From: Planctomycetia bacterium
GTDB lineage: Bacteria > Planctomycetota > Planctomycetia > Pirellulales > Thermoguttaceae
Reading direction: 5' to 3'
Length of the DNA stretch: 47,964 bases
Assembly: GCA_030527015.1 (NCBI GenBank)
Contig: JAUNBR010000025.1
Location: 1 to 47,964, forward strand
Shown here: one piece after another, positions 9,042-17,041 of the stretch
Numbering within the stretch: the stretch's first letter is position 1
Layout of the letters: the number at the start of each line of letters is the position of its first letter
The notes under the pieces: generated by a model
Databases searched by the model: none
What the model saw: the letters and a program-made list of their open reading frames with translations, nothing else
What the model was told of the DNA's origin: nothing
Program-made: the position numbers and the translations under genes

Positions 9042-9407
9042 ATGGAAACGATGATACCTGTCCAGACACCAAAAAAGAAATTAAAAAAGCGAAAAAATAA
9101 AAAAAAGCCGGAAACTAAAACACGACCGAAATCCAAAAAACAGCCATTATATCGTGTTATTCTTTGGAATGATGATGACCATACTTTTGAGTATGTGATT
9201 CTGATGATGTGTCAGATTTTTAAGTATGATTTCAAAAAAGGAATGGAAATCGCGCTGCGCGTCCACCAAAACGGTAAAGCAGAAGTAGCGGTGGTTCCTC
9301 TGGAAATCGCGGAACTTCGGCGAGATCAGATCCGAACTTTTGGCCCGGATTCATTAGTGGAAGACTGCTATTCTTCCATGTATGCGACGATCGAAGCGGC
9401 GGAGTAA
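9042..9407 (+). CDS. clpS: ATP-dependent Clp protease adaptor ClpS
   Basis: ClpS binds the N-terminal domain of ClpA or ClpC and delivers N-degron substrates to the Clp protease. The 121-residue protein has a very basic N-terminal extension, about residues 10-33 (mostly Lys and Arg). The conserved core follows: YRVILWNDDDHTFEYVI with the substrate-binding Asn-Asp-Asp, a helix through MMCQIFKYDF, and a second block VHQNGKAEVAVVPLEIAEL. GGAGAG lies about 8 bases before the ATG and supports the start. No clpA or clpC lies nearby. The core is clearly ClpS; the basic arm is longer than in E. coli and is typical of planctomycete versions. Confidence 0.93.
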   Translation: METMIPVQTPKKKLKKRKNKKKPETKTRPKSKKQPLYRVILWNDDDHTFEYVILMMCQIFKYDFKKGMEIALRVHQNGKAEVAVVPLEIAELRRDQIRTFGPDSLVEDCYSSMYATIEAAE

Positions 9408-9472
9408 AACGTACCTGAAATTTTTGGAGAAATGAGAATTTTAGACGCATCCCAGAACTTTCTGGTTCCACG

Positions 9473-9642
9473 TATACTCTGATTCCACTTTAAATTCCGT
9501 TTTTTGAGGCTCTGAAAGCAGGCATTTTCATCGGAGAAAAATGCCGAGGAAACGGAAATTCTTAGTGCATCGGCTCTAAAAGTATGCATTTTCAGTGAAG
9601 CTAAATGCTGGAGAAACGGAATTTTATAGTGTATCGGGTATA
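9473..9642 (+). repeat. TPE copy, F orientation, with duplicated right half
   Basis: A full copy (starts TATACTCTGATTCCACTTTA) runs to about 9575. There its right end GTGCATCGG fuses with CGGCTCTAAAAG, which is the mid-element sequence. A second hairpin and right arm follow, ending GTGTATCGGGTATA at 9642. The result looks like recombination between two copies at a shared CGG. Confidence 0.8.
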
Positions 9643-9722
9643 AAATTTCTGTTTTAAGTGGCCGCAAAAGAAGATATTTTATATCTCAGAAAAGCGAATT
9701 TTACAGTGTGTCGGCGAAAACA
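9643..9722 (+). repeat. TPE copy, F orientation, degenerate, left end missing
   Basis: It begins within TTTCTGTTTTAAGTGGCCGC and ends GTGTGTCGGCGAAAA. It abuts the composite copy at 9473-9642, so the whole 329-bp gap between clpS and the ATPase gene is largely repeat sequence. Confidence 0.55.
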
Positions 9723-9736
9723 TATCTCCATTTTTC

Positions 9737-10357
9737 TTATTTTTCTGAATTATGAGAAACGATTCTCCGATATTCCATTTCATAATCATCATAAAGGGAG
9801 AAAAGCATTTCGCGTACATTTCCTTTTTGTTCGTAAAAACGTTCTTCCACCAGAGATTCTGAAATATGAACGGGCGTACCCAGCAAAAGATCTTTGACAA
9901 TTTGCTGAGCGACTTCCAAGTTTCCATGTGTGCGAAAAAGAATAGGCAGATCAAAAGGTGCATGTGCGATAATTAAAGTGCCGAAACCCTGGATTTTACT
10001 TTTATTTTTCAAACGTCTGCGAGACCAGTATGAAAGCTGTTCATATCCGTCGATCGCCAGCAGAGAATTTTTGTCTAATTTTTCTAACTGTTCTGGAGTT
10101 AATGGCAGGTGACGCGTGCCGTCCTGTAATTCCAGATGAAGCAGATGCCGTCCCTCATTTTCCAGTGCAGGTAATAAAGCTGCCAGAAGAGTGGATTTTC
10201 CTGAACCGTGTGGCCCTATAATCTGTCCATACCACTCATTTTCTCGTAAACGCTCGACCAAAATTTCTTCATTTAATCCTTCTGGGAAAAAAAAAGGAAT
10301 CGCTCCGGGTTTAATTCGTCGTGAGCAAAAAGGATTTTCAGCATAAATATGAGGCAT
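9737..10357 (-). CDS. Small P-loop ATPase of unknown role
   Basis: This 206-residue protein has a Walker A motif GPHGSGKST near residue 48 and a Walker B-like LLAIDGYE near residue 98. Between and after these lie a short hydrophobic strand pattern and LIIAHAP, which may act as a sensor region. That is a minimal ATPase core without a recognisable fused effector. It lies 23 bp downstream of the arrestin-like gene on the same strand, so the two are probably co-transcribed. Membership in the AAA/ABC-like P-loop class is seen directly. A function in membrane or envelope biology is only suggested by the upstream genes. I do not recognise a named family. Confidence 0.75.
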   Translation of the reverse strand: MPHIYAENPFCSRRIKPGAIPFFFPEGLNEEILVERLRENEWYGQIIGPHGSGKSTLLAALLPALENEGRHLLHLELQDGTRHLPLTPEQLEKLDKNSLLAIDGYEQLSYWSRRRLKNKSKIQGFGTLIIAHAPFDLPILFRTHGNLEVAQQIVKDLLLGTPVHISESLVEERFYEQKGNVREMLFSLYDDYEMEYRRIVSHNSEK

Positions 10358-10380
10358 CTTACATTTCCGTTAACGTGGGG

Positions 10381-10848
10381 TTACCCTAATAAAACTTCCA
10401 CCGGAGGTAAATTTCCCAGCAGAAACAATTTTTGTTCCATTACTTCACGACCGGATGTTAAAAAAATTCGCACACGAATACACCAGCGGATTTTCAGGAT
10501 CAGTCCATAATACGAAAGAGGAGACGCGGGAAGACGGACGCTATAAGAATACATGCGGGAAGATCCTTTCGCGATATATTCTGTTAATCCCGCAGAGCCT
10601 GCCAAAACGATTTCTTTTCCTGCATCATGTGATAAAGATTCCTGTTCGGCGCCCCAAGATATGGACTCAAAATGATGGACGCCCATATCTTCATCACCCT
10701 TCCCCTCCGTAAACCATAACACCGAAAACTCCATTCGGCGTAACTCCTCTGGCTGCACATGAATAAAACGAAAGGTTCCTGTGATTTCGTCGCCTGGCGA
10801 AAAATGTTTTGCCGGATCATCCAGCTGAATAATAATAGAGGGTTTCAT
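10381..10848 (-). CDS. Arrestin-fold-like protein, function unknown
   Basis: A 155-residue protein without a signal peptide or membrane segment. It begins MKPSIIIQLDDPAKHFSPGD, followed by EITGTFRF, a pattern typical of the N-terminal strands of arrestin-like and Spo0M-like beta sandwiches (a 'ligand, flow of strands, P-G-D, G' layout). The end (LSYYGLILKIRWCIRVRIFL, then EQKLFLLG) fits the later strands of the same fold. AAAGG six bases upstream supports the ATG at 10848. The last domain of the larger upstream gene (11218-12705) has a similar strand pattern. The fold assignment is inference from pattern only; a plain 'conserved hypothetical' label would also be fair. Confidence 0.65.
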   Translation of the reverse strand: MKPSIIIQLDDPAKHFSPGDEITGTFRFIHVQPEELRRMEFSVLWFTEGKGDEDMGVHHFESISWGAEQESLSHDAGKEIVLAGSAGLTEYIAKGSSRMYSYSVRLPASPLSYYGLILKIRWCIRVRIFLTSGREVMEQKLFLLGNLPPVEVLLG

Positions 10849-10954
10849 GAAAAACCTTTTAAACGTGAAAAACTGTATCCGATTTTATTTCTGTTTCTGA
10901 AATCTGCGCGACAAGACACTCTGACAGCAAAAAATACTCGAAAATGAAAATTGC

Positions 10955-11058
10955 ACTGTGCTGTTTTGACTCTCCATTTTGTGCGGTTTTGAAAGTATGC
11001 ATTTTCAGCGAAGCAAAAATGCCGAGAAAGCGGAAATTCGTAGTGCATCAGAAATATA
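10955..11058 (+). repeat. TPE copy, F orientation, degenerate left end
   Basis: The centre and right arm are well kept (GCATTTTCAGCGAAGC, then CGGAAATTCGTAGTGCATCA). It lies in the 369-bp gap 10849-11217 between the arrestin-like and DUF3592-like genes. Confidence 0.75.
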
Positions 11059-11160
11059 ATCTGGTACACACGATAAATTTCTGTTTTTCCGTTATTTCGT
11101 TTTCGAAAAAGGCGGATTTCGTATTCCTCAAAAAACTAAAATTTTACGTGAATCCGTATG
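11057..11160 (-). repeat. TPE copy, R orientation, degenerate
   Basis: It starts TAATCTGGTACACACGATAA; the middle and right arm are strongly diverged. It abuts the previous copy in opposite orientation. Confidence 0.5.
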
Positions 11161-11217
11161 TCATAAGGTACTTTCAGTTAAACGATAAAAATTTTATGGA
11201 AAAAAACGGGACTCCAT

Positions 11218-12705
11218 TCAGTGTATTACAGTTTCGTTATCCTCACTTTTTTTAGGATAAACAATAATCGGGAAAACTCGTTCAAAAACAGGAATTCCTG
11301 CGGCCGCTCCCTGAATGATAATCTGCCATTTTATCTGATTTCGCGCAGAAACGAAAGAATGCATGGCGTGTTCAGGTAAGGTAAGTAAAAAATCACATTC
11401 AAAAGGTGCAGACACCGTAATGGTAAAACCTTCCTCACAGAATAACTGTTTTTGAAATACACGCTGTACCTCACGTCGGGTATTCGTACCATGAGTGAAA
11501 ATCGCTTCTTCTTCGCATACCAGCATGACATTTAGCCAGTACATCTGGAGGTGCCCCCCCTGAGAAACAAAAATCGGGCAGGGTTCTGCTGGACGGATGG
11601 GAAAATGACCGATTTCCACAAAAGTCAGGCCAATTTTTGTTGCACGACGAATCTGTTTAAGCACGATCCACGCCAGAACCACGCCGGAAGCGAAAAACGG
11701 GAGCATATATAATATACGGATCCAGTCTTTATTTCCTGCCATAAAATCATTCGTAGTTATCGTCAGCTGAAACAAGACAAAAACATTCCATAAAACGGCC
11801 ACGACAGTCAGCGCGATAAGTCTCCATGCGGAGGAACTGTCCATGGGAAGTCGGTATGCCAGCCGAACTCCAGGACTGTCGGTGATTAAACTGCCGTCAG
11901 GAATATTAGGAAAGGGAGATATTTTAGTCTGATCGCTTAAAAATGGAGCGATCGTCGGCCCACGCTGTGCAGTAACCACCGAATATTCCCGGGAGCCAAA
12001 AGATGAATAAAAAATCAGATGAACCAGCATTCCACCGCCAAGAATGATCAGAGAGACCGGAATAAGCAGAGAAAACCAGTGCTCCCAGTTCCAGTAACTG
12101 ACCAGCACCACATGTTCTGGATTTTTCGGGTCATACCAGCAGTGATAGGGAGTGTCTTTTCTTAAATCTCCAATTAATTCTTCCACTTCTTCGTAAGAGT
12201 CATAATATTTATGACCGGAAACCGTGTGAATGTCATATGTCCAGCTGCTGTAAGTAATTCCGTTCGCTTCATAACGAATTTTAACTTCCGGTTTATACTG
12301 ACTAATAAATCCACGTGGACGCTTTAAAGCAGTAATTGCTGGCTTTTTATTTTGTTGAGCAGAAATCCAGAGAGCATCATGAGCTTTTTCGTCTTCTTTT
12401 ATAAGTGAAGAATTTCCCTCTTCTGGAATATCTTCTATCATTTCTGTTTCGCTGGATAATAAGGTCTCCCCTGAAATTCGTCGTTCTGAAATTCGAGTAT
12501 CCTCTATCATACAGGTCGTGTGTACATACTGGTCATGGACACGCCATTCCGGTACCACATATGTTATGAATATCCAGATCAGACCGATTATTCCCGAAAG
12601 TAGGCAAAAAAACGCGAATAAAATTTCAGCAAAAAGTCCTGAAAGCCGAGACCCCGTACGCCGATTTCCCCGTTTTTTTGTAAAAAGCCATGAATGTCCA
12701 GACAA
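11218..12705 (-). CDS. DUF3592-type membrane protein with C-terminal arrestin-like region
   Basis: A 495-residue protein. An N-terminal transmembrane segment (about residues 25-55) is followed by an extracytoplasmic region. Near residue 190 that region has the DUF3592-like pattern YHCWYDPKNPEHVVL, in which a value is converted to a Cys-x-Tyr-[DN]-P motif. One membrane segment lies near residues 212-235 and two more near 300-350. The last 140 residues are beta-rich (GFTITVSAPFECDFLLTLPE) and resemble an arrestin C-domain. The start codon is TTG at 12705-12703; no ATG fits before the first membrane segment, and GGGAG lies 8 bases upstream. It starts 18 bp after the stop of the alpha-CTD-like gene, so they form one operon. 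Function unknown. Confidence 0.75.
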   Translation of the reverse strand: MSGHSWLFTKKRGNRRTGSRLSGLFAEILFAFFCLLSGIIGLIWIFITYVVPEWRVHDQYVHTTCMIEDTRISERRISGETLLSSETEMIEDIPEEGNSSLIKEDEKAHDALWISAQQNKKPAITALKRPRGFISQYKPEVKIRYEANGITYSSWTYDIHTVSGHKYYDSYEEVEELIGDLRKDTPYHCWYDPKNPEHVVLVSYWNWEHWFSLLIPVSLIILGGGMLVHLIFYSSFGSREYSVVTAQRGPTIAPFLSDQTKISPFPNIPDGSLITDSPGVRLAYRLPMDSSSAWRLIALTVVAVLWNVFVLFQLTITTNDFMAGNKDWIRILYMLPFFASGVVLAWIVLKQIRRATKIGLTFVEIGHFPIRPAEPCPIFVSQGGHLQMYWLNVMLVCEEEAIFTHGTNTRREVQRVFQKQLFCEEGFTITVSAPFECDFLLTLPEHAMHSFVSARNQIKWQIIIQGAAAGIPVFERVFPIIVYPKKSEDNETVIH

Positions 12706-12723
12706 AAATTCAGCTCCCGTAAA

Positions 12724-13119
12724 TCATCTTTTGGATTTTCGTTTAAATCCCAATTTTTCTAAAGCTGCGTAAACTTCAAGCAGCGTTTTTTCGCCAAAAT
12801 TTGAAATTCGTAATAACCGTTCTGGTGTACAGTTTAATAAATCCCGAACTGTTAAAATTCCCTCTGATTCCAGACAGTTCGTGGTACGTACTAATAATCC
12901 GATCTGTGCAGTACTCAGTTCCAAAATCTCTTTTTCCTTCTGCTGACGCATTTCCTGTTCACTCATGCGGATTCTTGTCGTGGGAACTCCTGTGCCCCCA
13001 GCAGATGCATTATCAGACATGTGGCGCGTCTCTTTCTGCGTTTTATCAGAGTCTCCCGTATACTTATTTTCTGTTACCTCATTTTGAGGTTTTCCCGATG
13101 AAAATTTTTCTTCATTCAT
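12724..13119 (-). CDS. RNA polymerase alpha C-terminal-domain-like protein
   Basis: The last 60 residues (IGLLVRTTNCLESEGILTVRDLLNCTPERLL and onward) match the helix-hairpin-helix fold of the RNA polymerase alpha C-terminal domain, including the sequence ending in FGEKTLLEV. In alpha this domain binds UP-element DNA and activators. Here it is not attached to the alpha N-terminal domain: the first 70 residues are polar, low-complexity and probably disordered. I chose ATG 13119 (131 residues) because AGGGA lies 4 bases upstream; the frame stays open to 13170. Stand-alone alpha-CTD proteins are known in planctomycetes. It leads the operon 13119-11218, so a regulatory or DNA-binding role is plausible but unproven. 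Confidence 0.85.
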   Translation of the reverse strand: MNEEKFSSGKPQNEVTENKYTGDSDKTQKETRHMSDNASAGGTGVPTTRIRMSEQEMRQQKEKEILELSTAQIGLLVRTTNCLESEGILTVRDLLNCTPERLLRISNFGEKTLLEVYAALEKLGFKRKSKR

Positions 13120-13303
13120 TTTTCCCTCTTTTTCTCTAAAAAATTTTACCCGATTTTGCTGGCTTACCAATTCTCGAGTGCGTTTATAAGAGAGGCCGAC
13201 TCATTTCTTAAAATGATATGTCAAAATTTATAAATTGTCAAGGATTCCAAAAAGAATTATATCTGACGTGTATGAAAATTCGCTTTTCGGATATTTTTTG
13301 TTT

Positions 13304-13398
13304 TATTCTGGTTCCACTTCAATTTTTGTTTTCTGTGATTATAAACAGACGTTTCATGCGGTATAAAATGTCAAAATAAGAAATTTACAGGTGTTATA
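13304..13398 (+). repeat. TPE copy, F orientation, degenerate
   Basis: Starts TATTCTGGTTCCACTTCAAT; the central hairpin is lost and the right arm is short. Confidence 0.6.
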
Positions 13399-13427
13399 AA
13401 AAACATTATTTTCATATCAGGCATAAA

Positions 13428-13454
13428 AAAAAGTGGATCAGACATCCACTTTTT
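13428..13454 (-). terminator. Rho-independent terminator downstream of rpsR
   Basis: An 11-bp perfect stem (AAAAAGTGGAT with ATCCACTTTTT) around loop CAGAC. On the minus strand it is followed by a run of eight T. It lies about 250 bp past the rpsR stop codon and could also act in the other direction, because the stem is flanked by A and T runs. Confidence 0.8.
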
Positions 13455-13703
13455 ATACCTATTTTTGATGTAAGGAATTTTTTCGTGCACCATAAATCTT
13501 ACTTATATACATTTTATGGATGCTGAAAACATATGAATCCCGTATTTCTTTTTCCCACAGCCGCATTTTATATAAGTACGAATACTGTGAACGAAAACAT
13601 TTTATAAAACATATGCCATAAATACCGATTAATATTTTCTGTTCCTATAACAGATATGGCGAAATGCTACAAAATAAAAACAGAACTAAAAATTTCAGGG
13701 ATT

Positions 13704-14000
13704 TTATTCTCCGACGAACGGCAGTAAAGCCATAAATCGGGCACGTTTCACAGCCTGCGTAACGGCATGCTGACTTACTGCACAACAACCATTCTTGCGG
13801 CGACTCAAAATTTTTCCCTGACGATTCGTCAATTTTTTCAGTAATTCGATATCTTTATAATCGACATACATAGGATGCGGACGTTTTCCATCCACCGCGA
13901 TCGGATCTTTTTTCTTTGTTCGTACTTTCGGTTTTGAGTTCTTACGAAAGGGGACCGCACCTTTTTTATTTTTTTTATTAAATCCACCAGCTCTAGACAT
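13704..14000 (-). CDS. rpsR: 30S ribosomal protein S18
   Basis: S18 binds the platform of the small ribosomal subunit next to S6. The conserved part is in the C-terminal half: [21 protein letters not shown], then the C-terminal [13 protein letters not shown]. The first 40 residues are a basic extension rich in Lys and Arg, longer than in E. coli S18 (75 residues; here 98). An AGGAAGG stretch lies about 12 bases before the ATG. In many bacteria rpsR sits with rpsF, ssb or rplI; here it stands alone between repeat-rich gaps, and a strong terminator follows it. Confidence 0.95.
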   Translation of the reverse strand: MSRAGGFNKKNKKGAVPFRKNSKPKVRTKKKDPIAVDGKRPHPMYVDYKDIELLKKLTNRQGKILSRRKNGCCAVSQHAVTQAVKRARFMALLPFVGE

Positions 14001-14130
14001 ACTTTATAATACCTTCCTGATACAGTTTTGATTAAAAAACATTTAATTACGGAATAATTATAGTATATTTTTGGATTACGTCAAGAACCAGCTTTAAAAT
14101 TTTTACAAAAAAATATTAAATTTTTAAAGT

Positions 14131-14240
14131 GTGTCGGTTCCGCTAATTTTAAATTTACATTTTAAATGGCTCAGACTGCAGATATTTCGTATTCCCAAAA
14201 AATACTGAAAGGTGAAAAGTTATAGTGTTTTAGAGATTTC
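14131..14240 (+). repeat. TPE copy, F orientation, degenerate
   Basis: CGGTTCCGCTAATTTTAAAT on the left and AAGTTATAGTGTTTTAGAGA on the right match the arms; the centre is diverged. Confidence 0.5.
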
Positions 14241-14312
14241 AAAAATAAAAATCTTAAAAAATTTTAAAAAAAATGTAAAAAGGCTGGTAATTTTTTGGTT
14301 AATTACATAAAA

Positions 14313-14415
14313 TATAATGGTTCCACTTTAAATTTCCGTTTTTTGCTGTTCTGGAAGCAGCATTTTCAGCGAAGCAAAATGCCGGAGAATCGGAATTTTA
14401 TAGTGTATCGGTATA
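14313..14415 (+). repeat. TPE copy, F orientation
   Basis: Starts TATAATGGTTCCACTTTAAA, loop CAGCGAAGC, ends TAGTGTATCGGTATA. Confidence 0.9.
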
Positions 14416-14450
14416 TAAAAAGGTAAATTGGTGGGGACTGGTGCCATATG

Positions 14451-14580
14451 GTACGAACTGATTTTACTTTCATAATTTAATTTTATATACGGTCACGAAA
14501 GCAAGTATTTTTAGCTCAGCCTCTGTCTGTAGGCAAAGAAAGATGCTTGGTGAAATGAAAATTTATAATATGTCTGTAAA
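14451..14580 (+). repeat. TPE copy, F orientation, degenerate loop variant
   Basis: The left arm is diverged. The loop holds CTCTGTCTGTAGGCAAAGAA in place of the GCGAAGC hairpin, and the right arm ends AATATGTCTGTAAAA. Confidence 0.45.
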
Positions 14581-14702
14581 ACGTTCACTTTTTTGAGATA
14601 TTTTTTGAAAAATCTCACTGTGGAATGGATAAAAAATGGAATCTGAAGTAAGTATGAAAAATAAAACATATATCCTTAGTCATTTTTATGCGGAGCCTGT
14701 AA

Positions 14703-16505
14703 ATGCTGATTTTATTAAAAAGTCTTTCTAAAAAAATACTTGCTTATATGGGTGTTTTTTTTGTAGTTTTTTTGTTTATTTTTACTAGAAATGCCATTCA
14801 GGCGCAGCTAAAACCTGAAAATATCGCGATTCTTGCCACCCAAAACAGTGAGGATTCTCTAAAAATTGCCAGGCATTATGCGCTTTCACGAAAAATTCCT
14901 CCACGGAATGTGTATCTTTTACCTCCAGAAAAAAGCACTGGCTGGATGTCTCGCTCCGTCTGGGAAAAAGAAGTGCGCCCTGATTTACAGAAATGGCTTT
15001 TAGACCATCCTGAAGTAAAATGTATGGTCTGCTGCTGGAATGTTCCTTACCGTATCGGCGGGTATGGGAAGGATTCTCCGCAAATTGTCATCAGAAAAGA
15101 ATTTTTACTGAGGAAGAGAAAGGAATATCTCGATAAATGTACGATGATTATCGCATTTTTAGACGCGATCGGACGCCAGGGAAATACGGGGGAAGCTGAA
15201 AAATTTGAGCCAGATGCCAATTTACAGTCTGTTTTCACAAAAATGGATGCAAAATTAAAAGAAACACAAAAAAGGTTAAATGAATTATCGCCGCAGCAGC
15301 AAAAAAAGGAACTGCCACGCATGAATATCGCTTTACAGAACATGGCGGGCATTCAGAGCATATGGGGGCTCATACGTAAACAGTATCAGGATTCTCCTGA
15401 AACGATTTCTGATCAACTAAAATCTCAGGCACTTATTTTGCGTTTTAATATTCGTGGGATCCTTCAGACCCTGATGTCTCTGCAGATGTTACCGGAGTCC
15501 ACCGCCACGGATGCTGAGATTCTGCGTTTCCAGGAGCTTCTTAGTGGTGTCCTGGGAAGTCTCCGCTGGGTGGATTCCCAGCTGGCGAACATCTCAAAAA
15601 ATGAGTCGTCAGCTTCTTTTGACAGTGAACTTTCCGCCATTTTCATGGAAGGGTATCCGCTCTTCCGCTGGATTCCTAATTATATGAGCTTTCAGAGCAG
15701 AATAACACGTCAGCAGGTGCAGCAGGTTCAGGACGAAGATTTAAATGAGATTTCTGAACTGCAAGAAATGCCACTGGAGTTACAAGAAAATTCTCCAGAA
15801 ACAGAACGCTGGGTGGCCCCCCCGCCGGCCCGACCTGTGCTGATGGTGGCACGACTGGAAGCACCCACGGTGGATCTGGTCTTAAAGATGATCGACTCGT
15901 CCATTTCCGTGGAAGAAAAAGGACTCGAAGGTGATATTTATCTGGATGCCCGTGGAAAACGTCCCGGCGGCACCCCGGATTATGGTTCTTATGCGAAAGC
16001 CGATCAGTCTTTACATGATTTGGCACAGCGAATAAAAACACATACGAATTTAAATGTAATTCTGGATGATCGTGGAGGACTCCTTACGCCGGCTGACTGT
16101 CCGAAACCCGCGGCACTTTACTGCGGATGGTATTCCATGGGAAAATATATTCATGGCTGTGACTGGGCGCCAGGATCTGTCGGATACCATATGGCCAGCA
16201 TGGAAGCGGGCTCCTTAAAAAGTGGGGAGCTCTGGTGCCCTCAGATGCTGCGTCGGGGTGTGGCCGCCACGCTGGGACCGGCCGCCGAACCATATCTTTC
16301 CGCATTCCCGCCGCCGGATGAATTTTACTCTCTTATTTTGACTGGAAAGTACACGATGATTGAGTGCTATTATTATACGAAAGCCTTTAATTCTTGGGTG
16401 ATGGTTTATGTCGGGGATCCTCTGTATACGCCATATAAAAAGAATCCCGCCTTAAAATTAGAAGACTTACCAGGCACTCTGAAAATTTTTTTCAAAAAGA
16501 ATTGA
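14703..16505 (+). CDS. TIGR03790 family protein, secreted or membrane-anchored
   Basis: A 600-residue protein with an N-terminal signal-like segment (residues 10-35, LAYMGVFFVVFLFIFT). It then has the opening pattern of the TIGR03790 family: NIAILATQNSEDSLKIARHYA, followed by R-K-I-P-P-R-N-V. The closing part (GSVGYHMASMEAGSL and ATLGPAAEPYLSAFPPP) also fits that family, which occurs in planctomycetes and relatives and has no established function. A central stretch of about 200 residues (160-360) rich in Gln, Leu and Glu is predicted to be helical and looks like an insertion relative to the family core. CGGAG lies 8 bases upstream of the ATG. The gene appears monocistronic, with a TPE copy 12 bp after the stop. 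Confidence 0.85.
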   Translation: MLILLKSLSKKILAYMGVFFVVFLFIFTRNAIQAQLKPENIAILATQNSEDSLKIARHYALSRKIPPRNVYLLPPEKSTGWMSRSVWEKEVRPDLQKWLLDHPEVKCMVCCWNVPYRIGGYGKDSPQIVIRKEFLLRKRKEYLDKCTMIIAFLDAIGRQGNTGEAEKFEPDANLQSVFTKMDAKLKETQKRLNELSPQQQKKELPRMNIALQNMAGIQSIWGLIRKQYQDSPETISDQLKSQALILRFNIRGILQTLMSLQMLPESTATDAEILRFQELLSGVLGSLRWVDSQLANISKNESSASFDSELSAIFMEGYPLFRWIPNYMSFQSRITRQQVQQVQDEDLNEISELQEMPLELQENSPETERWVAPPPARPVLMVARLEAPTVDLVLKMIDSSISVEEKGLEGDIYLDARGKRPGGTPDYGSYAKADQSLHDLAQRIKTHTNLNVILDDRGGLLTPADCPKPAALYCGWYSMGKYIHGCDWAPGSVGYHMASMEAGSLKSGELWCPQMLRRGVAATLGPAAEPYLSAFPPPDEFYSLILTGKYTMIECYYYTKAFNSWVMVYVGDPLYTPYKKNPALKLEDLPGTLKIFFKKN

Positions 16506-16516
16506 CCCGGTTTTCA

Positions 16517-16621
16517 TATACTGGTTCCACTTTAAATTTCAGTTTTTTGCGGCTCTGAAAGCAGGCATTTTTAGCGAAGCAAAATGCCGGGGAAGCGAAA
16601 TTTTATAGTGTATCGGGTATA
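16517..16621 (+). repeat. TPE copy, F orientation
   Basis: A textbook copy. It starts TATACTGGTTCCACTTTAAA and ends TATAGTGTATCGGGTATA, 12 bp past the stop codon of the TIGR03790 gene. Confidence 0.95.
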
Positions 16622-16647
16622 AAATATGGATCATGTCTGTACAGTTT

Positions 16648-16705
16648 ATACCTGAGGTACGATACACTTTACTTTCCCGGTGTTTCATGATATATGAAAC
16701 ACCGG
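16648..16705 (-). repeat. TPE-like partial copy with a perfect 12-bp hairpin
   Basis: TATACCTGAGGTACGATACA resembles an R left arm. It is followed by a perfect stem CCGGTGTTTCAT (16677-16688) with ATGAAACACCGG (16694-16705), loop GATAT. No T run follows, so this is not a standard terminator, although it could slow transcription leaving the TIGR03790 gene. Confidence 0.6.
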
Positions 16706-16795
16706 ATTCTTTAATCATGGGTGGTGGAAAAGATATTTCCGGTGAAAGTTTCAGAGTTACGTGAATGCCATTTTATTGTGAGTGAAATATAAATT

Positions 16796-16901
16796 TATAC
16801 CCGATGCACTATGAATTTCCGCTTTCATGGCATATTTTGCTTCGCTGAAAATTCCTGTTTTCAGAGCTGCAGAAAACAGGAATTTAAAGTGAGCCAGTAT
16901 A
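16796..16901 (-). repeat. TPE copy, R orientation
   Basis: Starts TATACCCGATGCACTATGAA, has the centre TTTTGCTTCGCTGAAAAT and ends AAGTGAGCCAGTATA. Confidence 0.9.
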
Positions 16902-17036
16902 ATGCTTGAGATGCGATCCATTTTTACTTCGCATCTGCCGACAGCCTGCTGGTACGCTTCTTAGTCTGCTGCAGAAGGAAATCTGAAAGTGACTTTCATG
17001 GCCACGTAAAAAGGAAATTTAAAATAGAATCGGTAT
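16902..17036 (-). repeat. TPE copy, R orientation, degenerate with expanded loop
   Basis: Only the right arm is clear (AAGGAAATTTAAAATAGAAT, then CGGTAT). The loop is expanded with CTGCCGACAGCCTGCTGG-type inverted repeats. It ends a few bases from the symporter stop codon at 17042-17044. Together the copies fill most of the 536-bp gap 16506-17041. Confidence 0.5.
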
Positions 17037-17041
17037 CATTC

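Larger units (their letters stand above)
13120..13703. other. Intergenic region between rpsR and the alpha-CTD-like gene
   Basis: This 584-bp gap holds a terminator (13428-13454), one degraded TPE copy (13304-13398) and, at 13258-13300, a fragment matching the left half of an R copy (TATATCTGACGTGTATGAAA). The rest is AT-rich with no gene that I can support. It must contain the promoter of the alpha-CTD operon. Confidence 0.65.
14001..14702. other. Intergenic region with three TPE copies
   Basis: This 702-bp gap lies between the divergent genes rpsR and the TIGR03790 gene. It contains one good and two degraded TPE copies, and no supportable gene. Between the copies are long A and T runs. The rpsR promoter should lie near 14040-14100; I cannot pick exact hexamers. 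Confidence 0.6.

Noticed and set aside
11057..11160. Promoter or regulatory site between the arrestin-like and DUF3592 genes
   Set aside because: The only structure there is a degraded repeat; no defined promoter hexamers could be picked.
16677..16705. Perfect hairpin as rho-independent terminator
   Set aside because: No T run follows on either strand; it looks like a repeat remnant.
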